From contig JAHLWZ010000596.1 of the NCBI GenBank assembly GCA_020536535.1, positions 1 to 64,000 of the forward strand: DNA of 64,000 bases. The letters are read 5' to 3'. Origin of the DNA: Pelomyxa schiedti (lineage: Eukaryota > Evosea > Pelobiontida > Pelomyxidae). A program made the translations under genes and the position numbers. This document shows positions 23,263 through 34,508 of the stretch, in pieces; position 1 is the first letter of the stretch, and every line of letters starts with the position of its first letter. Under the pieces are notes generated by a model. The model worked only from the letters and a program-made list of their open reading frames with translations, was not told where the DNA came from and made no database searches.

Positions 23263-26200
23263 TTATTCTACAGAATGAGGGGCACCGGGGATCGTCACGT
23301 GAGCTATTGAGATCGGGACCCTTGTTTGTTTCAGTAAAGTATTAGCCACATGAAGAGTTTCTTTGCCAGGAGTGCCATAGTGTGTCCAAATATGGGCAGT
23401 GCAAACGACTGGTGTATCCCTGTTGTCTACTTGTGAGTATTTCATTCAATTCATTACTGATGTGATTTGGGTGGACTTGTTGGCGTGTAATCAGGAAAGG
23501 GGGAATGAGACAAACGGCTGTGGAACGTAGATAAGTTCCGCGAGAATTGTGTATTTCCCTGCAGTTGCATTTTTGACCAAGAATTCCACTGGTCCATACC
23601 CGCGGGTGAAATCTTCGCTAAGGATTTCTGTAGTACTCATTGCTGAGTTTCAAGCAAAAAGAGTGCAGAAATCTCAACCTCCAGATGAAGTTTGATTGCA
23701 AAATGGAGTGCATCTTTCGCCTGATGGAGTTTCCACAATAAGGTCCTGGGGAAGGCAGGTTAATTTGCTGCATAAAAATTCGCCAAGATACTACATACCA
23801 CGTCAGTAAGGTCCATGTGCCTGTATCGTGAGTAAAACAAAGTTACTACAAAGATTAGAAGAGGCCTACCATGTGAGAACAACCCGAATATCCACAGGTA
23901 GATGGTGTTCAACATATTCTGCATTAATATTACAAGGCGGAGTGTCGGAAATGTGTTTCCAGATGCTGTTCAAGTCCTATTGTGGTGTAAAAATTAAAAA
24001 AAAGATACAGCGATTTGCCGACAAACCATTAAAGCAACAACTTCAACTTGTGCGAATCTCACATCCCATTCTTAAGGAATTACCTCAAAGTATCTTGAAA
24101 GAAAGAAAACCTTTCTCGAGTACTTGTGTCAATAAAAAAATGGCACGAGTATAATTCTCTATGTGTTTATAATAAGTCCACAGATGAGAGTGAAAATGTG
24201 ACCTTTAGATCTTGACATAGATATCAAAGCTAGAGCTAGATCACGGTATGACTGTCAGGGTTAGATCAGTTTTATAAAAAAAAAACGGACTTGAGGTTCT
24301 TCTGGTCGGAGTTCCATTACTGTCTCATACAAAAAAATTGCCTCTCTATAGTGTAATTATCTTGCCATTCCCCACAGCACATACTTCCACAGTTGTATTT
24401 GTTCACATAAAGATGCCGCAGCTCGTAAGTAACAAGAATTGTTTAACGTGAGGTCAGAGATATTGCTTATTATTCTGAAAATCTTGTGTTAAACATGCAT
24501 ACGGTGTTGTAGATAAGCACCTGGCTGCAACCTGGGGAAATCCCACGTTTTGAAGTGTCAAAGACACAAAACACTCCAGTGTGAAGGGACCTTCCTACAA
24601 AAGAATGAGAAGGAGGTCATTCAAAGGAATTTTACCCTCAAAATGTCAGTGTAATGCTTTGCTGCTTCTTCTGCATCATTTATCTGTAACGGTTTTTCTC
24701 TTGTAGTTTTGCAGACTAAAACTGTCGGGCCTTTCAGGCTTTTTTGTACCCCAGAAGAGCCTTGGGCATACAGAGATGTCCAATCCCGAGCTTTGTGGGT
24801 AAATGCAACTTGATCGTTATTTAGAAATTCGAATGCATCTTTCCTCAATAAGTAGGGGCAATCAACTGAGGGAGTGGAAAGCTCCTCAGCGAGATCATGC
24901 AAAAAAGTAGTAACTTAGAAGAATTGGTAAATTCATTCTCCTGGTAAATATTGCAAACAACCAGAAAAGGATCTACAGCTTCTAAGACTATAGCCTAACT
25001 TTCCACCAAGAACCCCATTTGGACGAATGCATGGATGGAAGATCCGAGTGAAAAATCGGGCTTGAAGTGAGCCCAGATAACTCCGCTGTTATAGTTAGCT
25101 TGGCTAATGCCTCGGAATGAAACCTCTAATAGCACGTCAAATAGTCCTCGCTCATAGGGAGAATAGGGAGGCCCAGTAACAATCAACTTCATGAAAGAAG
25201 TTAAAAGGAATAATGTAATGAAGAACTAGCACTTTGATTGCTCTATCCCCTATGAACTCAACATTACCAAGTGCAGTACTATTCTCACAGTCATATCTAA
25301 CTTTCTCAAATAGCCCTTGTATTTCTACTTCTGATAACAACGCCAAGGGGGCGGAACAGATGGAAGGTAGCAGTCTTACGGCACAGGACGGTGAATCTAG
25401 ATCGTCATGTGGCTGCACAGCAAGTGACTCAAAGCCTACCAGTTCTGCAGGGGATATGGAAGGCAGGAGCGGAGAGGGAGTGCGCTGGCTTTTTCTGGGA
25501 GCAAGGTTCTTTGATGGCCTTACCACAGGAGATATGACCTTGGCACTCGGACTCGGAGATGAGTGAACTGCTTCGTTACTTTTCAAAGGTGTTTCAGCAC
25601 AGCTGGAGGCATTTTCTACGGATTTTGGGTCAATTGCACTCTCCGATTTTCTGGAAAGGGGTGTTTCTGAGACTTGAGGTGTTACAGTTGTAAATTTGGG
25701 AGCGATTCCGTGCCCAGCTCCAGTTTCCGAGATTGCTTCAACAAAAGCAGAAGAGGGACTGAGAGAGTGCTTACATAAATAAAACCAGAATGATAAATAC
25801 GCACTACGAAGGGTTTCTGCCGCCACGTCCTCCATAACACGTAAAATCAGAAGCGCCACCAAAGAAATTGGAGAAGATGTCTTCTGCATTACAATGTGAT
25901 GTGTAGAGTTCATCTATTCCCTTCATTCCATGTGTGTCATATATTTTTCGCTTTTCTGGGTCTGAAAGAATATCATAGGCCTTCCCTATCGCTCGGAACT
26001 GCGTTAATATAAATACTCATCCTAATCAATAATGGGAAAACTTTTTCGTATGCCGTTGGGTCATTTGGGTTCTTTAACACCATGAGTACACCAGGAGGAA
26101 GGAAGGGAAAACTTTATCTGGATGCCATCTAATTGCTTTTTTCCGATAGGCTTTCTTAATCATATCTTGGGTATCTCCCTTGGAAAGACCAAGTCTACTG

Positions 26201-29149
26201 TACAAGTCAGTATCGGGCATTAAGAGATTTTCGTCTTGGGACTGTGTTCGAGGTATTGGGGCAGGAGGTGATGTAGAAGAAACAAAATTAGCCCCGATAT
26301 CTGGGGAACCCCACTTGTCACTTTGGTCACAATCAACCCTCAAAAAATGTAAAATGAGTGGTTGCTTATGTTTTGTTAAACAGGGTAAATGAAAGTAATA
26401 ACAGATACTTTGCTTTTATCACAGGAGAAAAGTGCATCCCACCAATCACATCTGCGCTTCCACATGCAAATATTATTATTCAACTTCTCTTGTAGGTTTC
26501 TTTCCTTCCGTACCTGTTTCACTCATTGATAAAGAAAAGGATCAGTAATGTACCTTATGCATAGGAATCTGCAATAAATACTGGTCTCTAAGGTGAGTAA
26601 ACGATGAAGGTGGTTCGATTTCATGCTCGAGGTACTGAAAGGAAGCAGATCAGTAGGAATAGAGAAAAGGAGGAATAACTTGTTCCAGATTTTCCAGAAC
26701 GAGAAGTGAAGAATTTGGAGTCACAATACTGTGGGACAGTGAGGGCTTGAGAGGAGGGGGAGAAGCAACTGGAAGTCTTTTGCAAGGTGTATCATTTGCT
26801 GACGTACAGCTTCAGATGGTGGTTGCTCTTTCAAGTATTCCAACTTCTGAAGGGCCCAAAATCGAGAGACTGAGAAGAAATGAGAAAGAAATTCAAATAG
26901 GCCTTGGGAAGGTACCAAGTGTATCTTGGTGTTCTGTAGGCTGAAGAGCTATCTTTTTGATGAATTTTGTACCACTGGAAATATGTCCAAACGTCAGTGA
27001 TAGGATTACTGTGAGAGTCAATGCAAGGAAATAACAACTGAAAAAACCTGGCTCCAGTGCAGGAAATTTTCCTGTAAGAACAAAGGTGTTGGAAGGGCTT
27101 ACAACGAATGGTATTGGTGGGAACACTTCCACATGTGGAACACCGGGTTGAAAGTGGCACTCCAGTAACATCAATGGATCATGGAAAATATGCTGAATAA
27201 GGTGTTCTGCATAGTTTGATCTAAGATCCAGAAATGATGCGCCAGTTTCATGTGAAATTAATTTGAGGAATGTCACATCCACTGTTAAATCTGAGGAAAC
27301 AGTAAAAATTCGTGATCGTAACTGAAGCTGTTCTCGCATCTGCTTTGCTAACATTTAGTTTGGATACATATAGGAAATTAAAAAAGAGAAATACCGATCC
27401 CCAAGTATTGAAGCCGTCAGAGAACAGCAGGCACAAGGTGTTCGATTCTTGGGGGAGAAGCTGTAAACAGGAGAAGTTGGTGGCACCTTCATATAACACG
27501 GTCTTTAACGCTGAAAACAGAGATTCGGCACTCTGTTAGTAAGTTGCAAGGTTTTAATCCTTACCCAATTCTCGAGGGAATTACCTTATGATAAGAAGGA
27601 ACAGAAATATATGTGGACAGAAAGTACAACCAGAAGTTGGCACAGGGAGCTTCATTCAGTAGAGCTTGTAAAAATTGCAATTCTCTAAAAGGGATGACAA
27701 TAGACTAAAATTAGTTCACTCAAGGATCACCTTGAGTGATCAGTGTCTCTTCTACTGAGGGAGTGATCCCAAATGATAACGATCTTATTAAGTTGCTAGA
27801 TGCAATGAGGGAATGGAGCAATAGGTGGAATGCTAGAACCATTGATGAAGGCCCCAGGTCAGACGGGATTTCACCTTTGACATAAAAGAACGTGGTTTCC
27901 TGGCCATTTTGGAAGCACTCACATGAAACTAATGCATGTTGTTCCATTGAATGCTTTCGCGTTGCTGTGAATGCCAAAGTTGGGGGAGGTAGAACGTTTT
28001 CCTGGGTGGACCTGAATTGAAAAACTGAAAAAAATTGAGCCTGGAAATATGCAGAATCATAAAATTACCAGAGTTGCCAGCAAAAAAGAATGAGAAAGAA
28101 TCAAAAAAGGGTGAAGGACCAAGAATCGGAGGCTGATATAGGTTTGTATCAAGTTCCACATTCATCTGCCAATAGTGTAAGGTAATGAATGAGTACACCA
28201 GGAAGAACTGACGTTAATGTCAAACAGCTGTAACGCTTGCGTACTTGGAGGTAGAAGGGGACAGGAATAAGTAATGAGATCCTGCTCTTCAATCAGTTCA
28301 GAGGCTATGAGGATCTACAGTGTTTAAGAAAGGGGAAAAAGTGAAAATCAAATACCACTCACTTGAACAAGTCTTTTACCCTTTGGCGGGATTCCAAGCT
28401 TTACCCTGAAAACGTTCCCAGAAACATGCTCAGCTACAGAGGCTGCCGTGGTTTGTTCACGCATTTCAGTCTCATAAGCAACTCTTGCCTTATCCTGTTC
28501 CACACCAAAAAAAAAAAACACAATTTGGGAAGGAGATGGTTAAAAAGACAAATAAAAGAAAGTCTGTGACAAAAGCCAATAGGCCGACAAATCCTCCACA
28601 AAAGAATACCTTCTCCACTACAATGGCATCCACTAGAACCCCACCTATGTCCACACCATACCCACATACAGTACCACTCCCTGGTGGTAGAATAACAATT
28701 ACTTCTGCCTCCACATTTTTTTCACTTCCTATCTGTTTATCCCTAGTCCCACTCTCAGTCCCTGTCCCACAATTGTTTCTCCCACCTGTTGGACGACTAT
28801 CGTTATTGGCCACCGCTGTGGTACCACATCCCACAATGGCCTTGTCAGTTCCATCATCACAAACAGCGGCACCACCAGGACTGGGCTCCAAATTGGCGCC
28901 GCTTCCCTCGCGCTTCTCATTCCTCGAAGGCGAATGTCCTGCTGAGGTGTTGTCTTCGTTGGGCCGGGGGTCCTCCCACAATGCAGTCTGGCGCTCGGCG
29001 CCCGCGGACGTAGGAGGCGACGAATCAAGTGTCGTCAGCGTCAGGGTGATTTGGGTCTGGGCCAAGTGCCCCCTCGTCAGGCAGTCGACGCGCATGGAAC
29101 CAACTTGGACCACCGCGCTCTTGTCGTTGAGCGCGACAACTTGGAGCAT
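23263..29149 (-). CDS. VIT-vWA-DnaJ-UBC(E2-like)-TPR-DUF2135 multidomain protein
   Basis: Large many-exon gene. Order from the N-terminus: VIT domain (29100-28380: [53 protein letters not shown]); vWA-like region (about 27980-26700: [21 protein letters not shown]); the block [20 protein letters not shown] then [13 protein letters not shown], typical of VIT-vWA proteins (26690-26590). A J domain follows (26220-25870: [47 protein letters not shown]), then a Ser/Pro-rich linker. An E2/UEV-like fold comes next (25280-24740: [46 protein letters not shown]), then a TPR block (24470-24290: [38 protein letters not shown]). Last is DUF2135 (23640-23263: [31 protein letters not shown]). The J and E2-like domains sit in the middle of an otherwise standard architecture. 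Splices such as ...CDKSK to VDCDQ... keep the frame open across the joints. The J domain keeps HPD. Confidence 0.72.
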
Positions 29150-29353
29150 TGAACGTTTGTTGTTTGTTGGGACTTTACGTTGCTGCCGAAAGGCAGTTCG
29201 GAATTGACAGGCCGCAGAAGCTCAACCCGAAAGAAAAAAAAAAACTTCCATTGATCACTACACTTTCGATGCCTATTAAAGGGTTCGTTTTCGTTGGAAA
29301 AAGCGTATAATTTCTCTCGCACGAAAAAAAAATAACCAAAAACAAAAAAAAAA

Positions 29354-32300
29354 TGGATGGAGCGGACACATCCGCACAAAGGGGCGCAATCGACGAGGTA
29401 AAAAAAAAAAAGTGGCAAAAACAGACCCTAAACACTACTTAACACCATTTCAATGCAATCCTGTATTGCCATGTAGAAAAACTACTCACCTAGGGCACCT
29501 TCTAACACCTAGAAAAAAAAAAAATAAAAAAAAATAAACAACAGTTCACCCTCCTGGAAGCCAAGTCTCAATGCGGGGACAATTCTTCCCCTATTCAGGA
29601 TGTTGTGCCTGGAAATCCTTCGAGATTGAATACATACGAGATTGGATCAGAATTGAAACAAGCAGTCTCGCCAACAGACTCCACCCCAGACCAGGTGTCC
29701 GCAGTCAATTCAACTCAACTGAGTACATTGTGTGATGGCAATACTGACGGGGGTGCTGATGATGGAGGTGACAGACCAGAACAATGGAGTGAGCAGCGTA
29801 CAGATTCACCATCTTGTGTGAGTTCTGAGTTTGTGAACTCAACTCCTTGTTGTGCACCACCAAATATGTACCCGTTGAATGAAATGAACAGTCAAGAACA
29901 GAATCAGATGACATTGCAGTCTCCTGTGTTTTTGCAGAGTGAGCCTGAGTACTACAGTCTCCCTCAGCAGGCACAATTGAATTACATAGACTCACTTAGA
30001 CAACAAGCAATGCTGTACCAGTTACCAGCGTCCAGAACTCTCACTCAGGAGCAGATTTTTATGCATCAACAGATGCAATTGCAACAATTGCAAACCCAAC
30101 AAGCACAAGAACAACAATCATTGCAGCAATTGCATGCATATGAGTCACAGACATATGATAACCCTGCCACTGTGCAACAGGAGGTTCCAACGAAAGAGGA
30201 GGAAACAGGGTCACATACTCAGTTGAGCAAAAAAAACCGAAAGTCTCAAGTTCAAATGGTTCTACCTTCAAAGAATCTCGTTCTAGACAAGCAAAAACTT
30301 TCTACTTTTTTTCACATGCCTATAACAGATGCTGCCAAGCACCTAGGTACACTTTTTCCCCTTTCCTGATTGTTCATGACTCCTGAAGGTGTCTGTACTA
30401 CAATGTTTAAGAAAGTGTGCCGAAGGAATGGAATCCCAAGGTGGCCCTACAGAAAGGTTTTTTTCTACGTGGCACTTCCAATAATTAATAGACTTTAGAT
30501 TAAATCCTTAGATTCTATGATTGAATCTCTCCGAAGTTCTTTAGAGAACAGTTCAGGTGACACACTCAGTATTGTGCATGAACTCTCTATATTATCTTCC
30601 AAGAGGGATCACATAATGCAAAATCCAGAAGTTTTAGGTTGAACTCGTGCAATTCTCTCCTCTAACTCCATTTTAGTTCTCAACAAGAGCTTAGTTGCAC
30701 ACAAACGTCCTCTGGAACGAAAATACCCCTGCACTCCTCAACCTGTAACAAATTCGATCTCTGAAATAATCTCTGATTTTTTTTTTTTCAACAGGGCCAG
30801 ACACCAACTATTACATCCCCTCCCTTAATGCAACCAGAAACCCCTAATTCTCTGGATGTATCACAACAAGTCTGTCAGACTTTCTCACCCGATTCAAGTT
30901 CAGTTTTTGCTTCTGATTCCTCACCTCTCCCATCATGCCTCATTCAAGGCACCCCACAATCTACGATGACTCCGCAGGAACTTCCGTACTCACCCCCATT
31001 CCCGCCTATCATGCATCAAAGTCAATTGCAAAGCCCTGAGTTCCAATTGTCCTCCGAAGTACCAGCCTCATCACCTCAAGTTAGTGTTCCACCAGTGGGT
31101 GTTGTTTCCTCCCACGAAAGCCAGTTACCAATTGAGCAACCTCAACTACCACAAATAGACACTCTTACAGTGCCTCTCTCTCCTCCGTTAGAGCAATGTT
31201 TACATGCGTCCACACAGCAGTCTCAACCCCAGTTTTCTACACCGGAGCACAATCACCATACCAGGCCCAGGCACCAAAAGCATTCACACCGAACACGCCA
31301 GCACCATAGGGAAGAGAGGATTTCTCCATCATTTCAGTTTTCCACGTCTCCCTTACTGTCCCCCACTTCATGTGCCGACATGATACCCACACCCGATGAT
31401 GCCAAGACACCTGCGTCTTCCTATTATGTAAGTTTCTCAAATTCCTAAGTTTATTTTAAAAGTACTAATTCCTCTACTTTAGAGGAACATGTACACCCCC
31501 TCTTCCGTCATGTCACCCGGCCAATTCCCGGCAGAATTCATGGTTGGCAGCCCCCGGCCCGGCTATCTATCCATCCAGCCGCAACTTACTCTGCAACAAC
31601 AGCAAGCTGCCGCGTCGGCGGCTGCGGCAACGGTGGCAGCGGTGGGGTCAATGGGTGTCATACAGCAGGCTCAGAACTTCGCGGACTTGCAGAAGCAGAA
31701 GCTGTCGCCTCAGCAGCAGCAACAGTTGTACCACCAGTTGCAAATGCAGATGCACATGCAAATGCAGATACAGCTGCAGATTCAACTGCAGGCTCTTCAG
31801 GAGCAGGCCCTCACAGACCCCAACGCAGCAATACATTTTCAGCAACTCCAGGCCCAGTTCCAACTACAAACATCGATGCAGATGCAGTTGCAGTTGCAAA
31901 TGCAGCAACAACTACAACAACAACAACGAGATAGTGAGGCATTCCCTATGCAACAAAACAGCTGGAATAATAATAATCATCAGCTGGCTGATAATGTGGC
32001 CGAGACCTGGAAGGAAGGTGAATCTCTTGCCACTGGAAGCAGTGACCAGGGTGGTGATGACTCTACCAAGGCGGCCTCGTACGACGATGGCCCGCAATCT
32101 TCCAAAAAGGACCCTGCTGCTTCGTCCTCATCATATCTCAGCGATAGCGTTAATTCCCAGCAGCAGCAGCAGCTCCTACCTGGAATTGAAGCCCTAGGTC
32201 CCACTGATCAGCCTCCGACCCCCCCATCAAAGTTCAGCAACAACAACAACAAGCCGAGTTCTTCACCACCAGTCACGGACCAGTTGCTGCCACAGTCGTC

Positions 32301-32526
32301 ATACACACTGAGCGACGACGGCACACCAGTGGACGACGTCATGGACCCCCTGAGGCTCCCCCAGCCAACCTCCACACCCAACCCCAGCCCCAGCCCCAGC
32401 TCAGCCACTTGTGTGAGGCTGGGAGCAGGCATGGCGATCCCAGAGGCCAATGCCGTGACTGGCGGTGCTGGCTCCTGTGGGTATGGAGCTGGCATGTGCT
32501 CCCCTGATGGCAAGGCTCTGCTATGA
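29354..32526 (+). CDS. RWP-RK domain transcription factor, Gln-rich
   Basis: Exon 1 (29354) encodes MDGADTSAQRGAIDE. After an A-rich intron, exon 2 begins DVVPGNPSRLNTYEIGSE (about 29600). The RWP-RK domain spans two introns: LDKQKLSTFFHMPITDAAKH (about 30283-30345), VCTTMFKKVCRRNGIPRWPY (about 30390-30450), then RKIKSLDSMIESLRSS. This keeps the RWPYRK signature and the following helix. RWP-RK proteins bind DNA and control gametogenesis or nitrogen responses in plants and green algae; amoebozoan members exist with less clear roles. Around it are long Gln-rich stretches (30050-30150 and 31590-31930), an alanine run and Ser/Pro-rich segments. The ORF ends CSPDGKALL. It is divergent from the VIT-vWA gene with a 204-bp shared promoter region. 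Confidence 0.85.
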
Positions 32527-32898
32527 TCATACAAGCCAGTGGTTGTTGTGTAGGGAAAATAAAAAGGGAAAAAAAAGCACCCATATCAAGCCCTGTGTCT
32601 GAACACTGTGTGCTTTGGGCTAGAAACTGTGTTTTGCGGAGAAAGAAGAGGAAACCACCAAAAAAAAAAAAGCATGCATGTGACTAGAAAGGGCTTTCTC
32701 GGGGAGAAAGCTGAGATTTGAGGGAGATGGAGGACACGGAGGGCACAAGAAGGTACAGGGAGGTGCCACATGTTTTCTTATGGTCGAATCCCTTCGCTGT
32801 GGTGGTCCCGCTAGCTTTCTTGCAGCGAGAACCTGGCCTGGTGCACTAGGGGTGTGGCATTATGCGAAATCAAACCACAGACCCAGGCGCAACCACGG
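32527..32898. other. Spacer between RWP-RK and RAD51D genes
   Basis: Holds the 3' end of the RWP-RK transcript (A-rich run at about 32569) and the upstream region of the RAD51D gene. No coding signal apart from in-frame upstream codons that could extend RAD51D to an ATG at 32854. Confidence 0.4.
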
Positions 32899-34441
32899 AT
32901 GTCAGCGGCAACGGCAACCGACGTCGCCACCGACGCAGCGACTTCTGCCTCTGTCTCTGCGTCGCGGAAGAGCGCAAGACTAGGGGGCCACAGGGCGTCG
33001 AGGCTAGCGGCCAACTTGGGCGCGCCCGACGACGTGGTGCAGGCGCTGGAGGCGTCGCGCGTGTTTTCGTACGAGGACCTGCTGGTTTTGCCAGAGGTCA
33101 CGCTGAGGAAGTTCTCGGCGGCACAAAAACAGGTCATCTTGTGGTGTTGCTTTTTTTTTTTTTTTTTTTTCTCCTGATCTAACAGTGTATTGTGTATATG
33201 TATAGTGGGTTCTGGAGGCACAGAGGAGTGCCAGGACTCAGCTGAGTGGGTGTGTTTTGACTGGACTCGAACTGTTTTTGGAGGATTCACGAAGGGATGT
33301 ATTATCAACTGGCATTCCTCTGTATGTGGTTGCCCTTTCCAGTGTTTCCCAACCATCTTAAATTCAATGGACAAATGCAGGTTGGACGGACTACTACCTG
33401 GGGGATTAGCCACTGGCCAAGTTACGGAAATAATTGGAGGCTCTCCCTCTGGCAAAACTCAAGTTAGTAGTTTCTCTTCCAAGATATACAACAACTGTCT
33501 TTTTTACGGTGATAAAAAAAAAGCTCTGCCTTTCTATTGCACAGACTGTTGCTGCCTCAAGGCGTACAGTAATGTTCATCGACACCCAGAACAATTTTAA
33601 CAGTACCCGCCTTGATGAAATCCGAGAGTATTCCTCGTCCAAACGGAACGGCACATGTCTTGCTGCTGATGGAAGTACCTATGTAGATAGTACTGGCGCA
33701 GAAACCAGTCTCGCACCTGAAGATCCTGTAGTTTCAATGTGCAAAGTTCTCACGGGAATCATCTGTGTGCGAGCCTTGGATGCGGGCACTTTGTCACAGA
33801 CTCTTTTTGCATTAGACTCCAAATTAGGCTCACATCAGGTTTGGTGTTTCCTGTTTTTTTTTTGTGAAGAGCATAAAAGGTCTAAACGTTGCAAGTGCCC
33901 GTGCTCTTTGAAATCCATTAGGCTTGTTATATTAGATTGCATAAGTCCACTTCTCTCTCCACTTCTGGGGGGACACCACACTGGAGGTGCAAAAGCCGTC
34001 ATAAAGACCCTGTTCATCTATTGATAGGACATGCACTGATGTGTGACCTGGGACAAGCAATGAAAAGGATAGCTGTCCAACACAACATCGCCTTCTTAGT
34101 AAGAATGCTGTTCCCCCTGGAATCAAAGACTTTCCTCCTCTTACCTTGCTAGGTAACTAACTATACTGTGACCGGACCTGGAGAGCCCAAACCCGCTCTT
34201 GCTGAATCCTGGAGGTCTATTGCAGACAATAGATTGTATCTTATCACCGAACCCCTCCCACCCACCCACCAGCGCATGACTGTAACCCTACTCAAATGCA
34301 TTGAAGCACCCTACAAGGTACGTGGTACGTTTACTGCTTACTCCGTTTTTGTCTAAACCTGGCACATAGTGTGGCGAATGTATTGGCCTGCACATCAGCA
34401 CTCAAGGAATCACGGAAGAATTCCACGAGGGATCAACGTAA
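32899..34441 (+). CDS. RAD51D: RAD51D-type RecA paralogue
   Basis: RAD51 paralogue acting in homologous recombination as part of the BCDX2-type complex. The N-terminal helical region (VVQALEASRVFSYEDLLVLP) is followed by LDGLLPGGLATGQVTEIIGG and Walker A GGSPSGKTQ (about 33438-33464). Across short introns come VMFIDTQNNFNSTRLDEI, VLTGIICVRALDAGTLSQTL, Walker B region LVILDCISPLLSPLLGG (about 33921-33971), MCDLGQAMKRIAVQHNIAFL and TNYTVTGPGEPKPALAESW. The last exon encodes CGECIGLHISTQGITEEFHE and stops at 34441. GPGEPKPALAESW mirrors the RAD51D block before the final strand. Start 32899 or 32854 in the same frame. Introns include a long T run (about 33151-33172). Confidence 0.85.
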
Positions 34442-34508
34442 AAGGAGCAGAAAAACATGTGGAAAACCGTTTGTTGTTTACAAGGAAAGTTTTTGTTCAT
34501 GGTGCGGA

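Noticed and set aside
28490-29207. Plus-strand frame opposite the VIT exon (28485-29207)
   Set aside because: Low-complexity Ser/Pro/Thr sequence antisense to recognisable VIT-domain coding.
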